NCBI GenBank assembly: GCA_946638265.1
Contig: CAMPBN010000060.1
Span: 1-6,769 of the forward strand
Source of the DNA: an uncultured Bacillota bacterium
GTDB lineage: Bacteria; Bacillota; Clostridia; Peptostreptococcales; Anaerovoracaceae
Direction of reading: 5' to 3'
Length of the DNA stretch: 6,769 bases
Shown here: positions 1 to 5,695 of the stretch, one piece after another
How positions within the stretch are numbered: position 1 is the first letter of the stretch
Layout of the letters: every line of letters begins with the position of its first letter
Notes under the pieces: generated by a model
Told to the model about the DNA's origin: nothing
Database searches by the model: none
Seen by the model: only the letters and a program-made list of their open reading frames with translations
Position numbers and translations under genes: made by a program

Positions 1-722
1 CTGTATCTTCCGGCCACATTGCCCACGGCAGTCACCTTCAGAGGTACTTCCTTGGTAGGCAGCATACAGGCTTCCACGGAAGCCGACTCCGCCGAAAGGT
101 CCACGGCCGTTACCACAGTACCGTTGGCGTCCACCGGTACCAGCTGCACCGAAACTTCGGAAGTCTCGGTCTTGAGATCGCCCGTCGCGATGATCCCCTC
201 CACTTTAGCGATGGTGTCCACGATACTCTTGGCACCCTTTACCATCACTTCTTCAGGCTGTACAGACGCTGTGAACAGCTCGGAATCTTCTCTGGTCTTG
301 TCCGCCTCGATGACTACCGGGAAGGACTCCGAAACCAGATGATCGATATTGACTGTCACCCTCGGGGACTTTACCTCCACCACAGAAACATTGTCCGGTG
401 CATCTACTGTCACCGGAATCCTGTTTTCTCCATAGCTGTAGCCGTATACATCCGCTGTTACGATGATGTCCTCCGCAGTGATTTTGCGCAGGTCGAAGCG
501 CTTTCCTTCCACCGTAACATTCACGGTCAGTTCTCCGTCTTCCAGCACCACCAGGTCGCGGCTCGCCAAAGTCTCGGCGTTCAGGATGTTCACCGGAACG
601 TTTTCGAATTTTTGAGTCACCGTCGGATTTTCCGCGGTTACCACATAAGTCCACAGGATGGTAGCCAAAACGAGAGATAAGAATATATTAAAATTTTTGC
701 TGCGTAAAAATTTATTTAGCAT
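1..722 (-). CDS. cdaR: CdaR (YbbR-domain) regulator of diadenylate cyclase, partial
   Basis: Known role: CdaR is the membrane-anchored extracytoplasmic partner that modulates CdaA and so c-di-AMP levels. Seen: reading leftwards from the ATG at 722-720 gives 240 codons with no stop before the window edge, so the C-terminus is missing. The protein starts MLNKFLRSKN, has one membrane segment (about 11-30, ending LWTYVV), then the typical YbbR opening with ENPTV and FENVPVNI (31-46). A first YbbR repeat covers about 36-120, a second about 128-218, and a third begins near 224 (KEVPLKV). The start overlaps the end of cdaA by 11 bp, which implies translational coupling. An AAGGAG lies 12 nt upstream (735-740), a rather long spacing, and no alternative in-frame start is closer. 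In the usual Firmicutes operon glmM follows; that would be off the left edge. The identification is secure; the length is unknown. Confidence 0.93.
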   Translation of the reverse strand, partial: MLNKFLRSKNFNIFLSLVLATILWTYVVTAENPTVTQKFENVPVNILNAETLASRDLVVLEDGELTVNVTVEGKRFDLRKITAEDIIVTADVYGYSYGENRIPVTVDAPDNVSVVEVKSPRVTVNIDHLVSESFPVVIEADKTREDSELFTASVQPEEVMVKGAKSIVDTIAKVEGIIATGDLKTETSEVSVQLVPVDANGTVVTAVDLSAESASVEACMLPTKEVPLKVTAVGNVAGRY

Positions 723-1593
723 GTGGTCTGCCGGCTCCTTCCCTTAATTCTCCCAGACGCTTGGTCACGCGGCGCAGCCATGCAAAGAAGGATTGATTGT
801 CTGCGGAATCGATTCCTGCGGAAAGATATGTGGTAAGCAACATCTTTTCCACAGCTTTTACATCCAGGAATCTGGTGAGCTTGCCGTCACTGGCCACCGA
901 AATGATACCCGTTTCTTCGGAAACGATGATGGTAAGGGCATCGGAATTTTCGGTGATACCGATACCGGCTCTGTGTCTGGTGCCCAGGTCCTTGCTGAGA
1001 GTTTTATTTTGAGTAAGGGGGAGTACGCATCCTGCTGCCAGGAGTCTGTCTCCTCTTACGATAAGTGCTCCGTCATGGAGCGGCGCTCCTTCGTAGAAAA
1101 TGTTGCAGATCAGTTCTTTGGTGATGTCCGCGTCGATGATGGTGCCCGTTTCCACGATGTCATTCAGAGAAGTTTCACGCTCAATGATAATGAGCGCGCC
1201 CACCTTTTTAGCGGAGCAGTCTTCGATAGCCTTTACAAACTCCGAAGTAATCTGCTTGGCTCTGTCTTTGTCCATTTCGTTGAACGGTCCGCTGAGGATA
1301 CGGCTGCGGCCGAGATATTCAAGTCCCCGGCGCAGCTCCGGCTGGAACACTACCACCAGCGCCACCAGGCCGACTGTCATGGCGCCTCTCAGGATCCAGT
1401 TGAGCGCATAAAGATCAAAGAAATCAGATAGCACTGTTGCCAGCAATAAAAGAGCCAGACCCTTTACCAACTGTTCGGCCCTGGTCTCCCTGATGAAAAT
1501 CAGCACTTTGTATATAACAAATGCAACTATTAAAATGTCGATAATGTCGCTAATGCCAATGCTTGAAGTGACATTGTAATAAAGATTTTGCAT
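712..1593 (-). CDS. cdaA: Diadenylate cyclase CdaA (DAC domain)
   Basis: Makes cyclic di-AMP from two ATP at the cytoplasmic membrane; c-di-AMP controls potassium, osmotic and cell-wall homeostasis. Seen: 293 residues, slightly longer than the roughly 270 usual for CdaA. Three N-terminal hydrophobic segments (about 14-35, 41-58, 62-83) are followed by the FQPELRRGLE linker and a DAC domain (about 100-255). The two catalytic signatures are intact: DGA at 174-176 in PLHDGALIV, and RHR at 206-208 in GTRHRAGIGITE. The C-terminal tail (about 265-293) is basic. The ATG at 1593-1591 has AAGGAG five nt upstream (1599-1604). It is the first gene of a minus-strand operon with cdaR, which overlaps its stop codon, and is driven by the promoter at 1626-1654. 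Family and activity are very likely; the only odd point is the extended tail. Confidence 0.97.
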   Translation of the reverse strand: MQNLYYNVTSSIGISDIIDILIVAFVIYKVLIFIRETRAEQLVKGLALLLLATVLSDFFDLYALNWILRGAMTVGLVALVVVFQPELRRGLEYLGRSRILSGPFNEMDKDRAKQITSEFVKAIEDCSAKKVGALIIIERETSLNDIVETGTIIDADITKELICNIFYEGAPLHDGALIVRGDRLLAAGCVLPLTQNKTLSKDLGTRHRAGIGITENSDALTIIVSEETGIISVASDGKLTRFLDVKAVEKMLLTTYLSAGIDSADNQSFFAWLRRVTKRLGELREGAGRPHAK

Positions 1594-1625
1594 AGTAACT
1601 CCTTAAAAATCTCATACCTTTTTCA

Positions 1626-1654
1626 ATCATACCAAAAAAAGCGTCTTCTTTCAA
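1626..1654 (-). promoter_or_regulatory. Sigma-A type promoter of cdaA-cdaR
   Basis: On the minus strand, TTGAAA (1649-1654) and TATGAT (1626-1631) are separated by exactly 17 nt. The start point would fall near 1619, giving a leader of about 26 nt that carries the AAGGAG at 1599-1604. Spacing and both boxes are near consensus. No operator is evident. Confidence 0.75.
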
Positions 1655-1940
1655 CACGTACAATGTAGGAAACCCTATTTTTTTTGCGCATTTTCGCACC
1701 CCGCGTGTGCGGTTCTGGTGCGCTGAAAATTTCAGTAACCTTTGAGAAAGTTGTTAAAATATTTTTCCTGCCGGAAATGCGATGTTTTCAGGGTTTGCGG
1801 GTTTATGAAAAAAAATTTCGATTTTTTCCGCGGAAGTTGCAGTTATGTTGCTTCCCAAATGTTATTTTAGTATTGCAAAAGGGATACAAATAGAAAATCA
1901 AACTTGCTTTTTTCAATTACAAAATTCCATATTTACTCCC
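1655..1940. other. A+T-rich intergenic stretch, no convincing gene
   Basis: Between the cdaA promoter and the orphan terminator I find no credible protein gene. The one plus-strand open frame (1684-1893) has no ribosome binding site and an unconvincing, basic and aromatic-rich translation. It holds an imperfect hairpin at 1695-1722 (CGCACC and CCGC pairing with GCGG and GGTGCG) and a weak plus-strand promoter-like pair, TTCAGT (1731-1736) with TGTTAAAAT (-10 hexamer 1755-1760) at 18 nt. These could serve a short transcript ending at the terminator at 1941-1980, but that is inference. Confidence 0.4.
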
Positions 1941-1980
1941 GGATTCCCGCAAGCCGAAACTTGCGGGGATTCCGTTTTTT
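1941..1980 (+). terminator. Orphan intrinsic terminator upstream of the raiA-type RNA
   Basis: A 13-bp stem (1941-1953 with 1960-1972, two G-U wobbles) closes a 6-nt loop (CCGAAA) and is followed by six T at 1975-1980, so it works in the plus direction only. No annotated plus-strand gene lies upstream in the window. It either ends an unannotated short transcript or insulates the next promoter. Its 3' arm contains the -35 box of that promoter. Confidence 0.8.
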
Positions 1981-1990
1981 GTGGTATTAT
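1961..1990 (+). promoter_or_regulatory. Promoter of the raiA-type RNA (extended -10)
   Basis: TTGCGG (1961-1966) and TATTAT (1985-1990) are 18 nt apart, with TGG directly before the -10 giving a TGn extended -10. The predicted start near 1997 falls right at the first base pairs of the RNA's terminal stem (1999), which supports both calls. The -35 lies inside the 3' arm of the terminator at 1941-1972. Confidence 0.7.
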
Positions 1991-1996
1991 CTTGAA

Positions 1997-2174
1997 AGAA
2001 TCGGTACAGGTCTGTGATTGAAAGTCCAAGCCAGGCACGGGCAAAGGGATCCACGTAAGCTGCGAGGCGCGAAGATGCGCGCAGTGATCATGGCGTGCTT
2101 TAGAAGTAAGTCCTCCGCAAAGCGGGTAAAGGCAGGTGTGGGGTCAAAGATCAGGTCAGCTGTACCGATTTTTT
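1997..2174 (+). ncRNA. raiA-motif structured noncoding RNA
   Basis: Seen: about 178 nt whose ends pair perfectly over 11 bp (AATCGGTACAG at 1999-2009 with CTGTACCGATT at 2160-2170) and run into six T (2169-2174). Internal helices include 2060-2064 with 2080-2084 continuing as 2068-2070 with 2077-2079 around a bulged AGG, an enclosing CACG (2052-2055) with CGTG (2094-2097), and a CCGC-AAA-GCGG hairpin (2115-2125). Purine-rich single-stranded stretches such as GCAAAGGGAT, GTAAAGGCAGG and GGTCAAAGATC look conserved. It lacks a credible ORF with a ribosome binding site. Known: the raiA motif is a widespread Firmicutes and Actinobacteria RNA of about this size, found by comparative genomics (Weinberg and colleagues, 2017) directly upstream of raiA/hpf genes; its biochemical role is unsettled. 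Position, size and closed-stem design fit. It appears to be a separate transcript, not a cis leader, because it has its own promoter and U-tract and hpf has its own promoter. 6S RNA is the main alternative. Confidence 0.82.
2160..2174 (+). terminator. 3' end of the raiA-type RNA: terminal-stem arm plus U-tract
   Basis: The 3' strand of the 11-bp terminal stem is followed at once by a run of T (2169-2174). Because the pairing partner lies about 150 nt upstream, this is a long-range terminator-like end rather than a compact hairpin. Release or 3' processing near 2174 is inferred. Confidence 0.5.
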
Positions 2175-2177
2175 CAG

Positions 2178-2218
2178 AGCAAATTGCACGAAAATTGTGA
2201 TAATTTGATTTGCTTTTT
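2178..2218 (+). terminator. Possible second, weak terminator before the hpf promoter
   Basis: AGCAAAT (2178-2184) can pair with ATTTGCT (2208-2214), followed by TTTT. A small inner helix (CAC at 2187-2189 with GTG at 2197-2199) would shorten the large loop. It is A+T-rich and weak. It could catch transcripts reading through the raiA-type RNA. Its 3' arm overlaps the -35 box of hpf. Confidence 0.3.
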
Positions 2219-2237
2219 CGTTTTCCTGTGGTATAAT
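2210..2237 (+). promoter_or_regulatory. Promoter of hpf (extended -10)
   Basis: A perfect TATAAT (2232-2237) is preceded by TGG (TGn extended -10) and by a weaker TTGCTT (2210-2215) at 16 nt. The start point would be near 2244, giving a leader of about 31 nt. The block TGTGGTATAAT closely matches TGTGGTATTAT of the raiA-type RNA promoter (10 of 11 bases). Confidence 0.75.
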
Positions 2238-2259
2238 ATGTGTACCGACAATCAAATAC

Positions 2260-2266
2260 AAGGAGG
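2260..2266 (+). promoter_or_regulatory. Ribosome binding site of hpf
   Basis: AAGGAGG lies 8 nt before the ATG at 2275. This near-perfect site fixes the hpf start and predicts efficient translation. Confidence 0.9.
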
Positions 2267-2274
2267 TTTCAGCT

Positions 2275-2796
2275 ATGAAGGTTACTATTACCAGCAAGAA
2301 TTTTAATGCAAGCCAGAGACTTAAGGACAATATTGAGAGCAAGTTCGAAAAACTTGACAAATATTTCTCCTCCGACATCATCTCCAACATCATGCTCTCC
2401 CAGGAAAAGGGACGCCAGAAGATTGAAGCTACAATCAACGCCGGCGGCACCATCTTCAGAGCAGAGGAAGTTGCGGATGAAGTCTATGAAAGTGTTGACA
2501 AGATCATAGACAAGCTTGCCTCCCAGATGTCCAGATTCAAGGCAAAACTTGTGAAAAAGCACAAGGGCCAGGGCATCAAATACGAAGCGATTCCCGAATA
2601 TGACCACGAGGATGACATTAACATAGTTCGTACCAAGAAATTCGAGTTGGTTCCAATGGATGTGGATGAAGCCATCGTCCAGATGGAGCTGCTGCAGCAC
2701 ACTTTCTTCGTTTTCCTCAATATGGAGACAGACAGTGTCAATGTGGTTTACAGACGCAAGGACGGAAATTACGGCCTGCTCGAGACCACATACTAA
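2275..2796 (+). CDS. hpf: Long-form hibernation promoting factor (HPF/RaiA family)
   Basis: Binds the 30S subunit at the mRNA/tRNA channel and, in the long form, dimerises 70S ribosomes into inactive 100S particles in stationary phase or stress. Seen: 173 residues, within the usual 170-190 of long HPF. The N-terminal S30AE domain (about 1-97) begins MKVTITSKNF and has the alternating helix pattern and basic SRFKAKLVKKHK end. A variable acidic linker (about 104-115) follows. The C-terminal dimerisation domain (116-170) contains IVRTKKFELVPMDVDEA and the near-invariant NVVYRRKDGNYGL. The start has AAGGAGG at 8 nt. It is monocistronic, with its own promoter, a structured RNA directly upstream, and a terminator 34 nt downstream that faces the convergent membrane-protein gene. 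In many Clostridia secA follows hpf; here it does not. Confidence 0.97.
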   Translation: MKVTITSKNFNASQRLKDNIESKFEKLDKYFSSDIISNIMLSQEKGRQKIEATINAGGTIFRAEEVADEVYESVDKIIDKLASQMSRFKAKLVKKHKGQGIKYEAIPEYDHEDDINIVRTKKFELVPMDVDEAIVQMELLQHTFFVFLNMETDSVNVVYRRKDGNYGLLETTY

Positions 2797-2830
2797 GCTG
2801 CCCGCCTTCGGGTAAGGCTCAAAAAGCATC

Positions 2831-2862
2831 AAAAATCCCGCACTGCATAGTGCGGGATTTTT
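2831..2862. terminator. Bidirectional intrinsic terminator between convergent genes
   Basis: A perfect 14-bp stem (2831-2844 with 2849-2862, core ATCCCGCACT/AGTGCGGGAT) has a GCAT loop and A-run/T-run flanks on both sides. It can terminate hpf on the plus strand and the membrane-protein gene (stop at 2901) on the minus strand. Confidence 0.95.
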
Positions 2863-2900
2863 ATTTGCCTTATTGCAAACACATTTGCCTTTTTCAGGGA

Positions 2901-4367
2901 CTAGAGACCCATGAGCAAAGCTCCCAGCTGCGGATCGTTTGCAAGATTCATCATAGCTTCGTTGTAGAAGTCATCGAATGCAGCCTCGTCGGCATTGCCG
3001 ATATCGAATGTGCCGTTACCTGTGAGCGGCTTCATTTCTTTTGCGCCTGCAGTCATTTCCATGTTGAACTTGAATTCTGCATTAAACTCGGAATCCTTTA
3101 CTTCGTCGATGGTCATCTTAAAAAGCTCATCGTTCAGGATGAAAGTACCCTTTATAGAGGAACCGTCCGGCAGTTTTGCTTCGTATGCGCCATTTTCCGT
3201 GTCATAGCTGAGAGTGCAGATTTCTTCTCCGTCGGCCTTCAGTGTAAATGTGGACTTGGTGCCTTCTGTAGTGCCTGTCCATGTAAATTCGCTTTCCACT
3301 TCATCGCCATCCTTAACCAGCAGTGCGCCGTTCTGGAGTGCATAGGCTCCGCCTTTGAAGTCAATCTCGATAGTTTCCGTGCTTTCGCCGTCAGACAGTA
3401 TGATGGCTGCAAGTCCGTTTGCTCCGAGAAGTCCGCCGTCTACATAGAATGTAATATCAACGCTGCTTTCTTCTTCGTCCTCTTTTCCGAAGTTGTCAAG
3501 CAACTGGTCGAACATATCTTTGTACTGCTGGAACTGCATTTCATAGATTGGATTTTCAGCGCTGAGGCCTTCGTAGAAGCTGAGCATTGCATCCTGGTAA
3601 TCCTTGATCCAGTCTTCCATGTAGGACTCCGTGATGGTGGTCTTGTGACCCTTGCAGCTGACAGCAGCGCCATTCACTTCAAATTCCTTTGCGTCTACCT
3701 TTTCGAAAGTAAGACCGCTGATGCGGCTCTTGGTCACTTCGGCCAGCTTTGCTTCCAGTGCTGCAGTATCGGCAGCCGGCTGGTATGAGCTTTTCAGAAT
3801 TTCGTCCACATCTTCATACGACAGTTCCATGGACTCAAGCATTTCGCCCAGATATCCGTTCTTTTCCTCAAGGAAGTTGTAAGTGATAACCTTGTCGCTG
3901 AGCATAGGTACCTTCGCCTGAACTTCCTGATCGTTCATGTAGAGGTCTGCGTCGGCTTTAATGCCCATAAATTCAAGCTTGAGATTCATTGCTGACTGCT
4001 TGGCGGCATTGTCGGCAGTTACATCCATAGCAAGGTTCATGCCCTGCATCTCCATAGTCATGGTTGCTGTTGCCTGTTCTGCCTTGAGCAGTTTTGAATT
4101 CAGCATATCGCCAAGTACCGTGCCTTCAAGATTGAAAGTCTTTTCAAGTGCGGACATTACCTGCTTTTCAGAAGATCCGAAGCTGGTGATCACACCTGCT
4201 CCTATTGCGATTACTGCGATAATTGCCACGATTGCGGCGATAAGTCCTTTAGACTTCTTTTTTGGAGCTTCTCCAACCACGCCAATTGCGGCGTCTTCCG
4301 TAACACCTGCAGGTGCTACTGTTTCAGCAGCATTTTCTGCTGTTCCGATGTTTCTTTCGTCTTCCAT
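2901..4367 (-). CDS. Uncharacterised single-pass membrane protein with large extracytoplasmic domain
   Basis: I do not recognise this family. Seen: 488 residues. An acidic N-terminal cytoplasmic part (1-34) is followed by a basic PKKKSK stretch (35-40) and one hydrophobic helix (41-61), with no lipobox or cleavage site. The remaining 425 residues should therefore lie outside. They start with a helix-like part (about 66-100), then alternate polar and hydrophobic residues in a beta-rich pattern (105-165 and 303-440). A helical, acidic, aromatic-rich middle (245-300, with the KEDEEESS run) and a short helical tail rich in Asn, Ala and Met (463-488) complete it. Only two cysteines occur, 238 and 384, both outside the membrane. 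The ATG at 4367 has AAGGAG at 7 nt (4375-4380). It has its own promoter and ends at the bidirectional terminator, so it appears monocistronic. A LolA-like or similar open beta-sheet fold is conceivable from the pattern only. No function can be assigned. Confidence 0.9.
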   Translation of the reverse strand: MEDERNIGTAENAAETVAPAGVTEDAAIGVVGEAPKKKSKGLIAAIVAIIAVIAIGAGVITSFGSSEKQVMSALEKTFNLEGTVLGDMLNSKLLKAEQATATMTMEMQGMNLAMDVTADNAAKQSAMNLKLEFMGIKADADLYMNDQEVQAKVPMLSDKVITYNFLEEKNGYLGEMLESMELSYEDVDEILKSSYQPAADTAALEAKLAEVTKSRISGLTFEKVDAKEFEVNGAAVSCKGHKTTITESYMEDWIKDYQDAMLSFYEGLSAENPIYEMQFQQYKDMFDQLLDNFGKEDEEESSVDITFYVDGGLLGANGLAAIILSDGESTETIEIDFKGGAYALQNGALLVKDGDEVESEFTWTGTTEGTKSTFTLKADGEEICTLSYDTENGAYEAKLPDGSSIKGTFILNDELFKMTIDEVKDSEFNAEFKFNMEMTAGAKEMKPLTGNGTFDIGNADEAAFDDFYNEAMMNLANDPQLGALLMGL

Positions 4368-4409
4368 TGATATTCTCCTTATCTGTTAATAAACTCAATA
4401 GCAAAAGAA

Positions 4410-4437
4410 TACGGGCCGAGAAAACCCATGGCCCATA
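4410..4437 (-). other. GGGCC/GGCCC hairpin in the leader of the membrane-protein gene
   Basis: GGGCC (4413-4417) pairs with GGCCC (4430-4434) around a 12-nt loop, with two more outer pairs after one mismatch. On the minus strand it is followed by TATTCTTTT. It lies between the predicted start point (near 4448) and the ATG, so it could be a leader structure or a leaky terminator for the DarT-like gene upstream, which shows no better terminator. The T-tract is interrupted and the call is tentative. Confidence 0.35.
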
Positions 4438-4454
4438 GTCATTTTGCCTGCTAA

Positions 4455-4483
4455 ACGATAGCACATATCAAAATAAAGTGCAA
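4455..4483 (-). promoter_or_regulatory. Promoter of the membrane-protein gene
   Basis: On the minus strand, TTGCAC (4478-4483) and TATCGT (4455-4460) are 17 nt apart, with TGC before the -10 (extended -10). The predicted leader is about 80 nt, with the hairpin at 4410-4437 inside it and AAGGAG at 4375-4380. Confidence 0.6.
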
Positions 4484-4528
4484 GAAAAATATGTCCCCTG
4501 TAAAAATCTTGCATCGCGTCTTCGGATA

Positions 4529-5506
4529 TCACACACCGCGAGGGCCGGTCCAATCGTCGGAATACCAATAGATAAGGCGATGTCCGTTGATCGAATATGA
4601 GACTTCAAAAGGCTCATCGCGAATGATATCCTCCTCCAGATCCCACTCAACGGCGTTACCGTCATAGTCGCTGTCGTCCACCTGTGTGGTACCGGAAGCG
4701 TATGTAATCTTAAATTCGTGCGCATAACGCGAGAGCTCATCGGATGCAAAAGAATAGTGCATCTCCAGGGTATTACCCTCTATGCCTATATCATAGTCCA
4801 TGATGTAGTTGTAGACATTTTTGCGGCGGTTGCCGCCAATGCCCGCATTGTTCCAGCCCTTGAAATTGTTGAACATGGTCTTGTCGATCATGAAAAGAGG
4901 GTTGAACCCCACTATGTTCTGAGCGTTTTTCAGGTCGGCCATGGTTCTGAAAACAACAGCCACCAGATTTCCCTGCAGCGCCACTTCGTCCGGAAGCAGC
5001 AGCTCGGCGCAGCGAACACGGGCCGAATAAAAATCGTCCGGATCCTGCTCAAAGCGCGAGAAAACCCCCTGCCAATCCATCTTGTAGCGCGCTTCCGCCA
5101 GATTGTCGTAGCAGAAGGAATTGCGATTTTCCGCATCTCCGTCAAAGAAAAGCGCATCTTCGTTCATAACCAGTTCTTTGCGGAATACCAGAAGCACCGG
5201 GACTGGCATATGCGCCGTGCCTTTTTCTTCTGCCTTTACGCCTTCACTTTCGTAGAGCATGGTTGTTTTCGGCGCATAATAAAATCTGGTGTATTCCGAA
5301 AGGTCTACACCCATAGCCACTGTAGCTTCGCGCCTGTTCATCTCCCAGCGCAGCAGGTTTTCTTTTTGCGCCCTGTGCTTTGAGAGCAGCGCGCCGCGTT
5401 TCATTATGTTAACGAAATTCGTAAAATCCGTATAATGAAAAAGGCCGCTCCAGCCGTAAATTTTTAATTCTTTCTGTAATGCATCAAATTCTTTTAGAGC
5501 TGACAT
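4529..5506 (-). CDS. DarT-like ssDNA thymidine ADP-ribosyltransferase with C-terminal extension
   Basis: Known: DarT toxins use NAD+ to ADP-ribosylate thymidines in single-stranded DNA, are reversed by the DarG macrodomain, and act as toxin-antitoxin and anti-phage systems. Seen (numbered from this start, 325 residues): GLFHYTDFTN near 21-30 with the NAD-binding His at 24, RGALLSKHRA (37-46), FYYAPKTTMLYE (75-86, the counterpart of the NPRTPMLY motif), and RCAELLLPDEV (165-175) with the likely catalytic Glu at 168. The core ends near 210. About 110 further residues, beta-like and strongly acidic near 277-298, exceed the usual length of about 210. The start at 5506 is chosen because GGAGGAG (5511-5517) precedes it; an in-frame ATG at 5530 has no such site. 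The gene is monocistronic behind a strong promoter. No macrodomain or NADAR gene is adjacent, since comF lies upstream and a membrane protein downstream. The fold assignment is likely; activity and target are inferred. Confidence 0.8.
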   Translation of the reverse strand: MSALKEFDALQKELKIYGWSGLFHYTDFTNFVNIMKRGALLSKHRAQKENLLRWEMNRREATVAMGVDLSEYTRFYYAPKTTMLYESEGVKAEEKGTAHMPVPVLLVFRKELVMNEDALFFDGDAENRNSFCYDNLAEARYKMDWQGVFSRFEQDPDDFYSARVRCAELLLPDEVALQGNLVAVVFRTMADLKNAQNIVGFNPLFMIDKTMFNNFKGWNNAGIGGNRRKNVYNYIMDYDIGIEGNTLEMHYSFASDELSRYAHEFKITYASGTTQVDDSDYDGNAVEWDLEEDIIRDEPFEVSYSINGHRLIYWYSDDWTGPRGV

Positions 5507-5510
5507 TTTT

Positions 5511-5517
5511 CTCCTCC
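5511..5517 (-). promoter_or_regulatory. Ribosome binding site that decides the DarT-like start
   Basis: GGAGGAG on the minus strand lies 4 nt (6 nt from its GGAGG core) before the ATG at 5506-5504. The upstream in-frame ATG at 5530-5528 has no Shine-Dalgarno sequence, and the site falls inside that longer reading frame. Confidence 0.85.
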
Positions 5518-5549
5518 AGTCCACTTTCATTAGCCACTTTAGTTAGAAC

Positions 5550-5578
5550 ATTATAGCACAGGCGGCAATAATCGTCCA
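5550..5578 (-). promoter_or_regulatory. Promoter of the DarT-like gene (extended -10)
   Basis: On the minus strand, TGGACG (5573-5578; four of six consensus bases) and a perfect TATAAT (5550-5555) are 17 nt apart, with TGC before the -10. The start near 5543 gives a leader of about 37 nt. The gene therefore does not depend on transcription from recD2-comF. Confidence 0.75.
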
Positions 5579-5695
5579 CAGGTTCCAGGTGCTCTATTTA
5601 ACAAATTCGGTGCACTGTTGCGGCATCCGAGACCACGGATCTCGCCGAAGAACGCAAGCGCCTCCCGCGTGGCTTTCCCCTTCAGCGCCATGCAA

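Noticed and set aside
1997..2174. 6S RNA, SRP RNA, RNase P or tmRNA as the identity of the structured RNA.
   Set aside because: It lacks the SRP GGAAGCAG-type tetraloop region and is too short for RNase P or tmRNA. It is branched rather than one long rod as in 6S RNA. The position right before hpf favours the raiA motif. 6S RNA is the least firmly excluded.
2018..2200. Plus-strand ORF of 60 codons inside the structured RNA.
   Set aside because: No ribosome binding site, a basic low-information translation, and it lies across conserved-looking helices of the RNA and past its 3' end.
2850..3788. Plus-strand ORF of 312 codons opposite the membrane-protein gene.
   Set aside because: Cys/Phe-rich translation typical of an antisense shadow; the minus-strand frame has a ribosome binding site, promoter and coherent membrane-protein layout.
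5507..5530. Longer start for the DarT-like protein at the ATG 5530-5528.
   Set aside because: No Shine-Dalgarno sequence before it, while GGAGGAG sits within this stretch at the right distance from the ATG at 5506.
5621..5647. G+C-rich hairpin (CGGC, ATCCG with CGGAT, GCCG) as the comF terminator.
   Set aside because: The stem is broken by a 3-nt bulge and no T-run follows on either strand, so it is not a convincing intrinsic terminator.
5551..5691. Minus-strand ORF of 46 codons beginning at an ATG just past the comF stop (MALKGKATRE...).
   Set aside because: No ribosome binding site before the ATG, no recognisable family, and it overlaps the -10 and -35 of the promoter of the DarT-like gene.
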